Assembly (NCBI RefSeq): GCF_900142385.1
Contig: NZ_FRAQ01000004.1
Coordinates: forward strand, 169,987-233,986
Length of the DNA: 64,000 bases
From: Marinobacter antarcticus
Lineage (GTDB): Bacteria > Pseudomonadota > Gammaproteobacteria > Pseudomonadales > Oleiphilaceae
Reading direction: 5' to 3'
In this document: piece after piece, positions 56,840 through 64,000 of the stretch
Layout of the letters: every line of letters starts with the position of its first letter
How positions within the stretch are numbered: the stretch's first letter is position 1
Program-made: the position numbers and the translations under genes
The notes under the pieces: generated by a model
Seen by the model: only the letters and a program-made list of their open reading frames with translations
Told to the model about the DNA's origin: nothing
The model's database searches: none

Positions 56840-59028
56840 CGGATCCCCACCTGGTTGAAGTCAATCGATATCCCTTTTCAAAAAAAGCATTGGCGGACAT
56901 TCGAGATAATGCTTACGCAGGTACCAACTGGCCGCTCGTTTACATACTGAGTGATGGAGGGAGTAAGCAGGCATACATCGGTGAGACTACCGATACACTG
57001 ACTCGTTTGAGCACGCACCTCAAGCACGATGAAAAGCAGCTATTGACCACGGTACATCTCATAAGCAGTGAGCGCTTCAATAAGTCAGCCACTCTGGATA
57101 TCGAATCAGGGCTCATCAAGTACATGGCGGCAGATGGCGCATTCAGCCTGCTGAACGGCAACCTGGGGCTGGTGGATCATAACTATTATCAAAAGGATGA
57201 GCTGTACGCCCGTGTGTTTAGGGTGGCGTGGGATAAACTGAGGGCTGAAGGAGTAGCCAGACACTCACTTGAATCCATCGATAACTCGGATGTCTTCAAG
57301 TATTCCCCCTACAAGTCTCTCTCTCGTGATCAGCGCCAGAGTTTGCTCGGATTACTTTATGCGTTGTTAGATGAAAGAGTCGAAAACCTGGTTGTTGAAG
57401 GTGGCGCGGGAACGGGCAAATCAGTTCTGGCTATATTCCTTTTCAAGTTGCTGAATGCAAAGGAGATCGAATTAAATCTCCGTTCGTTCTCCGATGAGGA
57501 AAAGGAACTGGAAGGACTTCTTGAGAAGCTTCGGGAGATTTATCCACAGCCAAAGATGGCACTGGTTGTGCCGATGACCTCTTTTCGAAACACGCTGAAG
57601 AAAGCATTCCGGAATGTGTCAGGACTGAAAGCAGATATGGTTATCAGCCCGTCGGAGCTGGTCAAACAGAACTACGATATTGTGTTAGTGGATGAGTCCC
57701 ATCGGCTCAGAAAACGGACCAACCTCGGGGCGTATTTCGGTGCTTTTGATAAGGCTTGTGCGGCCTTGGGGCTCGATAAGCACGTTTGTAGTGAGCTTGA
57801 CTGGGTTTGTAAACAGTCCGCTAAGGCCATCTTCTTTTATGACGAAAACCAGTCGATTAAGCCATCTGATGCAAACGCTACGGACTTCGCTCGTCTGAAA
57901 GCTGCAAGCTCTACTCAGGTGCAGACTTTATCTTCCCAGTTTCGTGTTCGTGCCGGCCAGCCCTTTGTCAAATTTGTGGACGATCTTTTGAATGTTCGGC
58001 TGCAAACAGGGAAACGGTTCCGTAGCGGCCATTACGAATTTAAACTTTTTGACTCAATTGAAGAGATGGTTCGGGCTGTCAGAGAGAAGAACGACCAGTT
58101 CGGGTTATCCAGGATGATTGCTGGTTATGCCTGGCCTTGGATATCCAAGACCAAAACATCCGAATACGACATCGAAATCGATGGTGTTCAGTTGCGGTGG
58201 AATCGAACGAACACCGACTGGATCAACGCGTCTGGTGCCGACTCCGAAGTAGGCTGTATTCACACTACACAAGGTTATGACCTGAACTACACGGGTATTA
58301 TCTTTGGCAATGAAATTCGATATGACAAAGCTAGCGACACGATCATTATCGATAAGGAAAACTACTTCGATAGAAACGGGAAACAGGGCATTCAGGACCC
58401 TCAGGCGCTGAAACAATATATCCTCAACATCTATAAGACCATCATGCTACGAGGTATCCGAGGAACCTTTGTGTATGCCTGTGATGAGTCACTCAGAGAA
58501 TATTTGAAGCAACACATTCCCGTCCAGACTCATCCTGCGCAAGATGCCGAGAGCCCGGCATCTATAGTAAAACTTGTCCCCCATGTTAACGCAGTCCCAT
58601 TTTATGACCTGGAGGTAGCTGCGGGAGACTTTGGTGATCTTCAGGATCAGCCAGATTACGAAAAAGAATGGATCGCTGTCCCTGAGCATGTCCGCGTGAG
58701 CAAAACTCTGTTCGCCTGCCGTGTTATTGGTGAGTCGATGAACCGAATTATCCCGAATGGCGCAACCTGCCTTTTCAGAATGGCGCTCGGCGGCACCCGT
58801 AATGGCAAGATTGTGCTGGTAGAGTGCACGGAGGATGCTGGGCCAGGCTCACGTTATACGGTAAAGGACTACGAGAGTGTGAAAATCCAGCACGAGGATG
58901 GTTGGCATCACAAGATGATTCGGCTAAATCCGCGCTCTAACGACGAAACGTTTGAACCCCTTGAACTCACTGAGGATCAGGCGTTGCAGTACCGGGTAGT
59001 CGGCGAATTTGTGCAGGTACTTGACTAG
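56836..59028 (+). CDS. GIY-YIG / DUF2075 SF1 helicase / S24 peptidase-like fusion protein
   Basis: A 730-residue protein with three domains. An N-terminal GIY-YIG nuclease-like domain spans about 30-125 (VYILSDGG, then AYIGETTD). A DUF2075-type SF1 helicase/ATPase spans about 150-560, with Walker A GGAGTGKS near 190-197, Walker B IVLVDESHR near 280 and motif SQFRVRAG near 373. A C-terminal LexA/UmuD-like S24 domain spans about 610-730, with the Ser in GESMN near 634 and the Lys in TVKDYE near 677. It overlaps the MazG gene. A DNA-processing defence protein with a self-cleaving or damage-sensing tail is a reasonable inference. Confidence 0.82.
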   Translation: MTDPHLVEVNRYPFSKKALADIRDNAYAGTNWPLVYILSDGGSKQAYIGETTDTLTRLSTHLKHDEKQLLTTVHLISSERFNKSATLDIESGLIKYMAADGAFSLLNGNLGLVDHNYYQKDELYARVFRVAWDKLRAEGVARHSLESIDNSDVFKYSPYKSLSRDQRQSLLGLLYALLDERVENLVVEGGAGTGKSVLAIFLFKLLNAKEIELNLRSFSDEEKELEGLLEKLREIYPQPKMALVVPMTSFRNTLKKAFRNVSGLKADMVISPSELVKQNYDIVLVDESHRLRKRTNLGAYFGAFDKACAALGLDKHVCSELDWVCKQSAKAIFFYDENQSIKPSDANATDFARLKAASSTQVQTLSSQFRVRAGQPFVKFVDDLLNVRLQTGKRFRSGHYEFKLFDSIEEMVRAVREKNDQFGLSRMIAGYAWPWISKTKTSEYDIEIDGVQLRWNRTNTDWINASGADSEVGCIHTTQGYDLNYTGIIFGNEIRYDKASDTIIIDKENYFDRNGKQGIQDPQALKQYILNIYKTIMLRGIRGTFVYACDESLREYLKQHIPVQTHPAQDAESPASIVKLVPHVNAVPFYDLEVAAGDFGDLQDQPDYEKEWIAVPEHVRVSKTLFACRVIGESMNRIIPNGATCLFRMALGGTRNGKIVLVECTEDAGPGSRYTVKDYESVKIQHEDGWHHKMIRLNPRSNDETFEPLELTEDQALQYRVVGEFVQVLD

Positions 59029-59086
59029 AACTGTCGGCAAAAAAACAGACTTCAAGTCGATTCGTGGACTGATTAGGAAAAATGGA

Positions 59087-59131
59087 TGGTGCCCTCGGCA
59101 GGACTCGAACCTGCTACCTTCCCCTTAGGAG
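59087..59131 (-). repeat. 3' fragment of tRNA-Arg(CCT), attachment site copy
   Basis: On the minus strand these 45 bases form the 3' half of a tRNA: anticodon loop CTCCTAA, GGGGA, variable loop, T arm GCAGG-TTCGAGT-CCTGC, acceptor CGAGGGC, A and CCA. To the 5' side (higher coordinates) the sequence no longer pairs, so identity breaks exactly at the anticodon loop. This is how a tRNA-integrating element leaves its att copy. The element lies to the right. Confidence 0.8.
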
Positions 59132-59238
59132 AGCATTTCCGGCCCTTTCCCCGCCTACCTTCCAGAGCATAACAATATGTTTTATATGGAATCTGAACAA
59201 TAAAGAACAATCACGTGTTCATATAGCACCGCCTTTTC

Positions 59239-59274
59239 TGGTAACATATTGGTAACACGTTTTGATCTGTTACC
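59239..59274 (+). promoter_or_regulatory. GGTAACA repeats upstream of the integrase
   Basis: TGGTAACA occurs at 59239-59246 and 59250-59257, one helical turn apart, and its inverse TGTTACC at 59268-59274, 12 bases before the integrase ATG. A further CGGTAACA lies near 61107-61114 upstream of alpA. The sites are candidates for integrase arm or AlpA/excisionase binding. Confidence 0.45.
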
Positions 59275-59285
59275 GGAGTGTCGCC

Positions 59286-60647
59286 ATGAGCAAAGCCAAG
59301 CTGTCATCCATAACCGAAGCCACTGCTGCCGCGTTCGACCGCGAGGCCAGCGAGCGCGAAACCAAGTTTTGCATCATGCAGCCAGGGCTTCACTTGATGA
59401 AGCTAAAGCGTGGTAGTTCATGGCGCTATCGTTATGAGGATGCAACAGGCAAGCGCAGAACCGTCACCATCGGCAAGTTGTCGCAGATAAAGCCGGAGCA
59501 GGCAGCCCGTAAAGTTATCGACTGGCTAGATAGTGAAGCCGATCCGCTGGCAGACAAAGCAGATCAGCGACAGAGCGCCCTCAGCGCCGCAGAGCAGGCC
59601 GAATTGCGTACCTTGCGCCACTACCTTGTAAACGGTTATGGCCGTGTCATGGACTCCTGGAAGCCTCAGAACGCCAAAGCCAACGATCAGCGGATCAGGC
59701 TGTACTTCCCCGACCTGCTAGACGCTGACATGGAGTCTATTACCCGCAGTTACATCCACAACAAATGGCAGCCGCGCGAGAGTCAGGGCAGGGCGCACGA
59801 CACTATCCGGCGCGCGTTCGGATCACTCAAGACACTACTGGGCCAAGCCGTACAAGATGAGGTACTTGGTTCGAGTCCCCTTGACGGCGTCAAACTGAAA
59901 GCACCGACACACAACGAACAGGCCAAACAGGAAGAAAACGAAGATGAGATCCAACAGACCCGCCGCCCACTGACTGACGATGAGATCAGCGGCATCCTAG
60001 CCGGGCTGGATTTGTACGCCGAAGAAATCCGCGAGGGCAGGCGCAACAGCCGCAAGCATGGCAAGTTCCATCTGCCAGACCTGGATGCAGTGACCTATCC
60101 ACATTGGTTTATCCCGTTCACTCACTTGGCATTGCATACCGGCCTGCGCACTGGTGATTTGCGGACGCTGACGTGGGCAGAGCTAAACATTAAGTTTGGC
60201 CGCTTAATCAAGACAACGGAAAAAAGCAAAGTAGCAATCCGCCACGTAAAGAAACCGGCGGTTATTGACCTGAAATTGAATGATCGAATTAAAACCATCA
60301 TGACCGACTGGTGGAAAGATCAGGGCAGCCCCAAAGACGGGCTGGTGTTCCCGTCACCACGTGGCGGTAAGTTACTCGACACCATGGCAACCCGAGCGCC
60401 GTGGGTGCGTGTAAAGAAGCTGGGAGGCGTAGACGCGGGGCTGGTGTTTTATTCATTCCGACATAATTTTATTTCGGCGCGGCTGGCGGCAGGCGTCCCG
60501 ATGTTTACCGTTGCCAGAATGGCAGGGCATAAGTCGGTAGCGATGATTGAACAGCATTATGGCCACGTGTGCGAACAGCACCAAGACGAAGCTGTGGACG
60601 TTGTAAGCGAGGCAATCGGCAGGACAGCTAATAGGGTGGCTGTATGA
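59286..60647 (+). CDS. Tyrosine site-specific integrase
   Basis: A 453-residue phage-type recombinase from ATG 59286 (MSKAKLSSITEA). An N-terminal arm-binding region (about 40-85: SWRYRYEDATGKRRTVTIGKL) and a core-binding SAM-like domain (about 125-215) are followed by the catalytic domain: Arg in HTGLRTGDLRTL, Lys in TTEKSK, SFRHNFISAR (His-x-x-Arg), GHKS and the nucleophile Tyr in EQHYGH. It lies 155 bases from the tRNA-Arg fragment and is the likely integrase of the element. Confidence 0.93.
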   Translation: MSKAKLSSITEATAAAFDREASERETKFCIMQPGLHLMKLKRGSSWRYRYEDATGKRRTVTIGKLSQIKPEQAARKVIDWLDSEADPLADKADQRQSALSAAEQAELRTLRHYLVNGYGRVMDSWKPQNAKANDQRIRLYFPDLLDADMESITRSYIHNKWQPRESQGRAHDTIRRAFGSLKTLLGQAVQDEVLGSSPLDGVKLKAPTHNEQAKQEENEDEIQQTRRPLTDDEISGILAGLDLYAEEIREGRRNSRKHGKFHLPDLDAVTYPHWFIPFTHLALHTGLRTGDLRTLTWAELNIKFGRLIKTTEKSKVAIRHVKKPAVIDLKLNDRIKTIMTDWWKDQGSPKDGLVFPSPRGGKLLDTMATRAPWVRVKKLGGVDAGLVFYSFRHNFISARLAAGVPMFTVARMAGHKSVAMIEQHYGHVCEQHQDEAVDVVSEAIGRTANRVAV

Positions 60648-61048
60648 CGGATCTGGCAAAAGATTTTCCGGGGCCATGGCCGAATATCATCTATAAGTAT
60701 CGGATGCGTGGTGAGCTAGATAAGCAGGAAATTTTAGACGCACTGGCGTCAGATAACCCTGTTCCTGAGTATGCAAAAAGCATTATTTCACTGGTCGTAT
60801 CCGGCGAGTATAAGTTCAAGCGAGGTCTAAAAACCGACAAGCGGTATGGCCCGTTTAAACGAATGGTTATTGCTGATTGTGTTTATTTTTCTGCAGAGGA
60901 TAGAAATGTGCCGGTTCAAGTTGTAAAAGATGAGTTTGTTCATCGGCTGGCCATATCGATTCGAAAACTTGAGCAATTCATTACCGAGCGTAATAAAGAA
61001 CAGCAAGCCCATGATGAGATGATCAGGAAGTTAATGGCCGATAAGTAA
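60644..61048 (+). CDS. Small hypothetical protein of the integrative element
   Basis: A 134-residue basic/acidic mixed protein overlapping the integrase stop at ATGA, so co-translated with it. Mostly helical, with a long C-terminal helix (LAISIRKLEQFITERNKEQQAHDEMIRKLMADK). No known family, signal or membrane segment was recognised. It may modulate integration, or be a passenger. The gene is less GC-rich than its neighbours. Confidence 0.6.
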   Translation: MTDLAKDFPGPWPNIIYKYRMRGELDKQEILDALASDNPVPEYAKSIISLVVSGEYKFKRGLKTDKRYGPFKRMVIADCVYFSAEDRNVPVQVVKDEFVHRLAISIRKLEQFITERNKEQQAHDEMIRKLMADK

Positions 61049-61150
61049 GCCTGAAAAAAAGACCTCGCATAGTTAATCGTTTTTGTTGCGAAAAGGGGAG
61101 TGTGTTCGGTAACAGGATAGTAAGCGTCATAAACAACTTAGGCGCTTAAT

Positions 61151-61366
61151 ATGCAACCGCAAGCACAACCCGAGCAAGCATTTTTCCGCATCGCAGATGC
61201 CTGCCGCTACCTTGGCATGGGCAGAACGAAACTGCATAACCTTGCCGAGACTGACGCAGACTTTCCCCGCAAGATCCGCATAAGCCCCCGCTGTGTCGGC
61301 TGGACTAAAGGCCAGTTAGATACTTGGCTCGAATCCAAGCGCCAGGCGGTGGAGGGCGTGAAATGA
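61151..61366 (+). CDS. AlpA-family transcriptional regulator
   Basis: A 71-residue winged-helix protein of the AlpA/MerR-like excisionase class: FFRIADACRYLGMGRTKLHNLAE, then FPRKIRISPRCVGWTKGQLDTWL. These proteins activate integrase or act as excisionase in P4-like satellites and islands. It overlaps the next gene at ATGA and starts an operon with the replication protein. A GGTAACA motif lies about 40 bases upstream. Confidence 0.9.
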   Translation: MQPQAQPEQAFFRIADACRYLGMGRTKLHNLAETDADFPRKIRISPRCVGWTKGQLDTWLESKRQAVEGVK

Positions 61367-61644
61367 GCTTCTCAATATTTCGCCCTGAAATCCCAGACTA
61401 CGAGAAATTGCGCCGCCGCCAAAGAAACGGCGCTATATATGCGCTAGACCAACTCATAACAGAGAAGCTGACCCGAGGCCCGAAAACACGCGCCGCGCTT
61501 GTGGCGCTTGGCAAGGCGCAAGAGTTCACACCCGCTGACGTTCGACATGGTATTGATCGCCTGTGTAAGCAGGGCATAGCCAAACACGACACGAACAAGA
61601 GTGGCTCTATTTTTGTGCGGCTGACCAAAGAAGGGGAGGCTTGA
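61363..61644 (+). CDS. Small winged-helix-like element protein
   Basis: A 93-residue protein from ATG 61363, coupled to alpA by a 4-base overlap. The middle looks like a winged helix (LTRGPKTRAALVALGKAQEFTPADVRHGIDRLCKQGIAKH, ending in a wing FVRLTKEG). No specific family was recognised. It could be a repressor or replication accessory factor of the element. It ends just before the DUF3987 gene. Confidence 0.6.
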   Translation: MSFSIFRPEIPDYEKLRRRQRNGAIYALDQLITEKLTRGPKTRAALVALGKAQEFTPADVRHGIDRLCKQGIAKHDTNKSGSIFVRLTKEGEA

Positions 61645-61646
61645 TT

Positions 61647-63821
61647 ATGGATGATCTAAAACAAACTACCCCCGAAGCTGGGCAGGCAAGCGGGGGCGCA
61701 TTCGATGAGGTACGGGGTGATGATAACACTACTCAGCACCCGTACCTAGAGGGCAAGGGTATAGACCTGGCAGCACTGCAAGCGGCTTGCCCGTCTGAAA
61801 TTGAGATCCGACACACGACTAAAGGCAGTTTTAGTGGCGAGGCCATTTTTCGCGAATTGGTAGACGTTGCTGGCAGCCCACAAGGTTTTGAGCGGATCTT
61901 GTCGACGCGGATCAAGCAAAGCCCAGATGATAAAAAGGGTAATGATAAATTCGTGACGCACGGTGGAACCAGTAAAGGCACCTTCACGCCTATTGGTTTT
62001 CACCCTTCCGACCTTATAGGCATGGATTGCCGCGTTATCGTCTGCGCTGGCCTTGCTGATGGATACCGAATCCACGAGGCGACCGGCGAACCCGTGGCCT
62101 GTGGTGTAGGTGAAGGCAATATTCGCAGCATTGTGGAGGCTATACAGCCGTTAAACCCGAGCATTCTGGTGGCTGTTGATAATGATGACGCAGGCAAGCG
62201 AGCCGGAGCCGCCAGCGGCTGTAAGTGGATACACCCGACCAGTCACAAGGATTGGAGCGATGTGTACCAAGCTGAAGGGCTGGACTCAGTGCAAAAGCAA
62301 CTGGCAGTGGACATCAAGAAGCCAGGACAGGAATCGCCACCCGAGCCGGAAGGTAGCCTTTGGCCGGAGCCTGCCGACCTATTCGCTGAACACGTTGTAC
62401 CTTCTTTTCCGATGGAGATATTACCGGAGCAATTCAGAACACTTGCAGCGGAGAAGTCGGAACAATCAGGTTTTGATGCCGGCGCTTATGGTTTTTGCCT
62501 TTTTATGACGGCAGCCAATACTGTAGACCATCGGGCAAGGCTGGATCTGGGGCCATTCAAGGTGCCGGCCTATCAATGGGGCGGCCTAGTTGGTGACTCA
62601 GGTACTGCCAAAAGCCCGATATTGAACGACTCCAAACAAGGGGCCGAACATATCGACAAAGCATTACTTGACGAGTCAAACGCAGCCCTGTCTAAGTGGA
62701 TTAAAGCCTGCCAGAACGCCAAGGGCGACAAGCAAGACCCACCACCAAAGCCGCCATGGAAACAGCGCCATGCCCTGGACACCACCACCGAGGCGCTGGG
62801 CTTGTTACTGCAAGACAACCCCGAAGGCGTGAATATGTACCACCACGAAATAACCGAGTTCATTGGCAGGATGGATGCATACAGCGGAAAAGATGGCGGG
62901 AAAGACCGTGGCGTTTATCTGCGATCTTATGATGGCGGTTACGTGACTATAAACCGCGCCGGCAAGCCTCAGCCGATTGTTATCGACAATTTCAGCGTGG
63001 GCATTTTGGCAGGCATCCAGCCTGAAAAACTGGCCTATTTGTTCAAGCAAAAAGGCGGGGGATCTGACGGACTCTATCAACGGTTTTTGATGTACTGCCT
63101 GCAACCGGCCGGCGATGTGAATTACATGGCGAAGGAATCACCATTCACTCAGATGAACAACAACCTATTAATTGAGCGCATCCATAACTGGACAGGGAAA
63201 GAGCAGGTGTCTGCAAGGCTTTCTACTCCGGCCAAGCTGATGATGCAGGACTACCACAACAACATACGGAAGCTGGCAACCAGAACGGCAGCCCAAAGGT
63301 TCGCAGAACACCTAAACAAGTTCCCTGGCATGTTGGGACGAGCCGCCTTTGCTTTGCATTGCATCCATGCCGCAGCCAACGAGCGACAGCCAGGGGGTGA
63401 CGTAAGCAAAGAGACAATGACGATGGCCATTAAGTTCATGCGTGTCATGTACCGGCATTCTGAGTCTGTTTACCGCATACTTGATGAGCAGGCGGGAGAC
63501 GTCCAAGGGCTGGTTGTTGCGGCTGCTGAAGCGATCCTGAGCAAGTCTTGGAAGACATTTAAGCGTGGCGACCTGACAAGGAACGCCACCTACTGGCAGG
63601 GCAGCGACAACCGGCAAACAGAAAACGCTATTGATTACCTGATCGAACTGGGATGGATTGCGGATATAACACCACCACCCATAGCGGGCAAACGGGGCCG
63701 GCGCTCCGATGGCGTGTATGCTTCTAACCCGAAAGTGTTTGAGCAGTTCAAGGCGCACAGTGAGCGCATTAAATCCCAAAGAGAAGAACGGTATCGTGCG
63801 ATTCAGGAGGCCGCCTCTTAA
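61647..63821 (+). CDS. TOPRIM / DUF3987 replication protein of the element
   Basis: A 724-residue protein. The N-terminal part (about 110-215) has a TOPRIM-like fold, with VIVCAGLADGYRI and ILVAVDNDDAGKRAG as in DnaG-type primases of mobile elements. A P-loop, GLVGDSGTAKSP, lies near residue 312 in the DUF3987 helicase-like domain (about 250-640). A C-terminal winged-helix-like tail follows. ATG 61647 is preceded by GGGGAGG. It is probably the primase/helicase that replicates the excised element; a large inverted repeat follows at once. Confidence 0.85.
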   Translation: MDDLKQTTPEAGQASGGAFDEVRGDDNTTQHPYLEGKGIDLAALQAACPSEIEIRHTTKGSFSGEAIFRELVDVAGSPQGFERILSTRIKQSPDDKKGNDKFVTHGGTSKGTFTPIGFHPSDLIGMDCRVIVCAGLADGYRIHEATGEPVACGVGEGNIRSIVEAIQPLNPSILVAVDNDDAGKRAGAASGCKWIHPTSHKDWSDVYQAEGLDSVQKQLAVDIKKPGQESPPEPEGSLWPEPADLFAEHVVPSFPMEILPEQFRTLAAEKSEQSGFDAGAYGFCLFMTAANTVDHRARLDLGPFKVPAYQWGGLVGDSGTAKSPILNDSKQGAEHIDKALLDESNAALSKWIKACQNAKGDKQDPPPKPPWKQRHALDTTTEALGLLLQDNPEGVNMYHHEITEFIGRMDAYSGKDGGKDRGVYLRSYDGGYVTINRAGKPQPIVIDNFSVGILAGIQPEKLAYLFKQKGGGSDGLYQRFLMYCLQPAGDVNYMAKESPFTQMNNNLLIERIHNWTGKEQVSARLSTPAKLMMQDYHNNIRKLATRTAAQRFAEHLNKFPGMLGRAAFALHCIHAAANERQPGGDVSKETMTMAIKFMRVMYRHSESVYRILDEQAGDVQGLVVAAAEAILSKSWKTFKRGDLTRNATYWQGSDNRQTENAIDYLIELGWIADITPPPIAGKRGRRSDGVYASNPKVFEQFKAHSERIKSQREERYRAIQEAAS

Positions 63822-63832
63822 TTAGTTGTAAA

Positions 63833-63909
63833 AGTTGTATACGCGTACGAAGTGAAGAATATATATATAGAGTGTTCTTATACTTTTCATATCGTACGCG
63901 CATACAACT
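63833..63909. repeat. Large inverted repeat with AT-rich core, candidate origin
   Basis: Eighteen-base arms at 63833-63850 and 63892-63909 pair with one mismatch (core GTACGCG on one side and CGCGTAC on the other) around a 41-base AT-rich spacer with ATATATATATA. A further AGTTGTA lies at 63824-63830, 9 bases before its copy in the left arm. It sits 12 bases after the replication gene stop, typical of an element origin or a control region. The remaining 91 bases to the window end show no gene. Confidence 0.6.
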
Positions 63910-64000
63910 AATTCAACTTATTCAGGCTGGCGGATAACACCGCCAACTTTCACCCAGTAGACGAAGCCCGGCTAAGAATACCCACTCACCGCACCATATA

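Noticed and set aside
59087..59170. A complete tRNA gene on the minus strand
   Set aside because: The 3' half is excellent but the 5' half does not pair with the anticodon stem or acceptor stem, so it is a fragment.
63858..63872. Microsatellite-like AT repeat
   Set aside because: It is only the short AT-rich core of the inverted repeat, not an independent repeat array.

Overview
The window reads as chromosome of a marine-type gammaproteobacterium, most like Marinobacter or a close Alteromonadales/Pseudomonadales relative. The evidence is gene content and order: a long-form DapD, the block rpsB-tsf-pyrH-frr-uppS-cdsA-dxr-rseP-bamA-skp-lpxD-fabZ-lpxA-lpxB-rnhB, and dapE/dapD/dapC/glnD/map divergent from rpsB. 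No database search was possible. Family names come from motifs read in the translations, and the genus is an inference.

Layout. 1-2.7 kb: the end of an uncharacterised two-gene unit with a membrane protein, then a ParD-like antitoxin / zeta-like kinase toxin pair. 2.8-7.2 kb: DUF1853 protein, gloA, an odd Clp-N/P-loop protein with a small partner, a membrane-anchored cold-shock-domain protein, slyX. 7.3-14.4 kb (minus strand): lysine/peptidoglycan precursor genes dapE, dapD, dapC with an ArsC-like reductase, then glnD and map. 14.6-29.4 kb (plus strand): the translation, isoprenoid, phospholipid, outer-membrane-assembly and lipid A supercluster, ending in an initiator tRNA with its own strong promoter and terminator.

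29.5-32.9 kb: a LysR regulator divergent from a DoxX / quinone-reductase / pirin group, a likely redox or quinone stress module. 33.0-39.5 kb: a tightly overlapping four-gene operon of an SMC-like ATPase, two putative condensin accessory subunits and a compact TOPRIM protein. It resembles Wadjet/MksBEFG anti-plasmid systems, but the gene order and domain sizes look unusual. 39.7-45.3 kb: a lipoprotein, then a response regulator / LysM-FecR / CHASE2 histidine kinase operon. 45.3-54.9 kb: topB, bolA, a YciO-type protein, a methyl-accepting chemotaxis protein with a periplasmic CxxCH haem motif behind a sigma-28-like promoter, rnk, a class V aminotransferase, and a choice-of-anchor I lipoprotein behind a clear Pho-box-like repeat array.

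55.1-59.0 kb is a defence-like cluster: an Xre/MbcA-RES toxin-antitoxin pair, then a MazG-type pyrophosphohydrolase overlapping a 730-residue GIY-YIG / SF1 helicase / S24-peptidase fusion. At 59.09 kb lies a 45-nt 3' fragment of tRNA-Arg(CCT), the probable attachment-site copy of an integrative element. That element carries a tyrosine integrase, small regulators including AlpA, a TOPRIM/DUF3987 replication protein and a large inverted repeat that could be its origin, and it runs off the right edge.

The strongest candidates for undescribed biology are the SMC-TOPRIM operon and the MazG plus GIY-YIG-helicase-S24 pair. The membrane cold-shock protein with its leader terminator, the haem chemoreceptor and the Pho-controlled lipoprotein are secondary leads.
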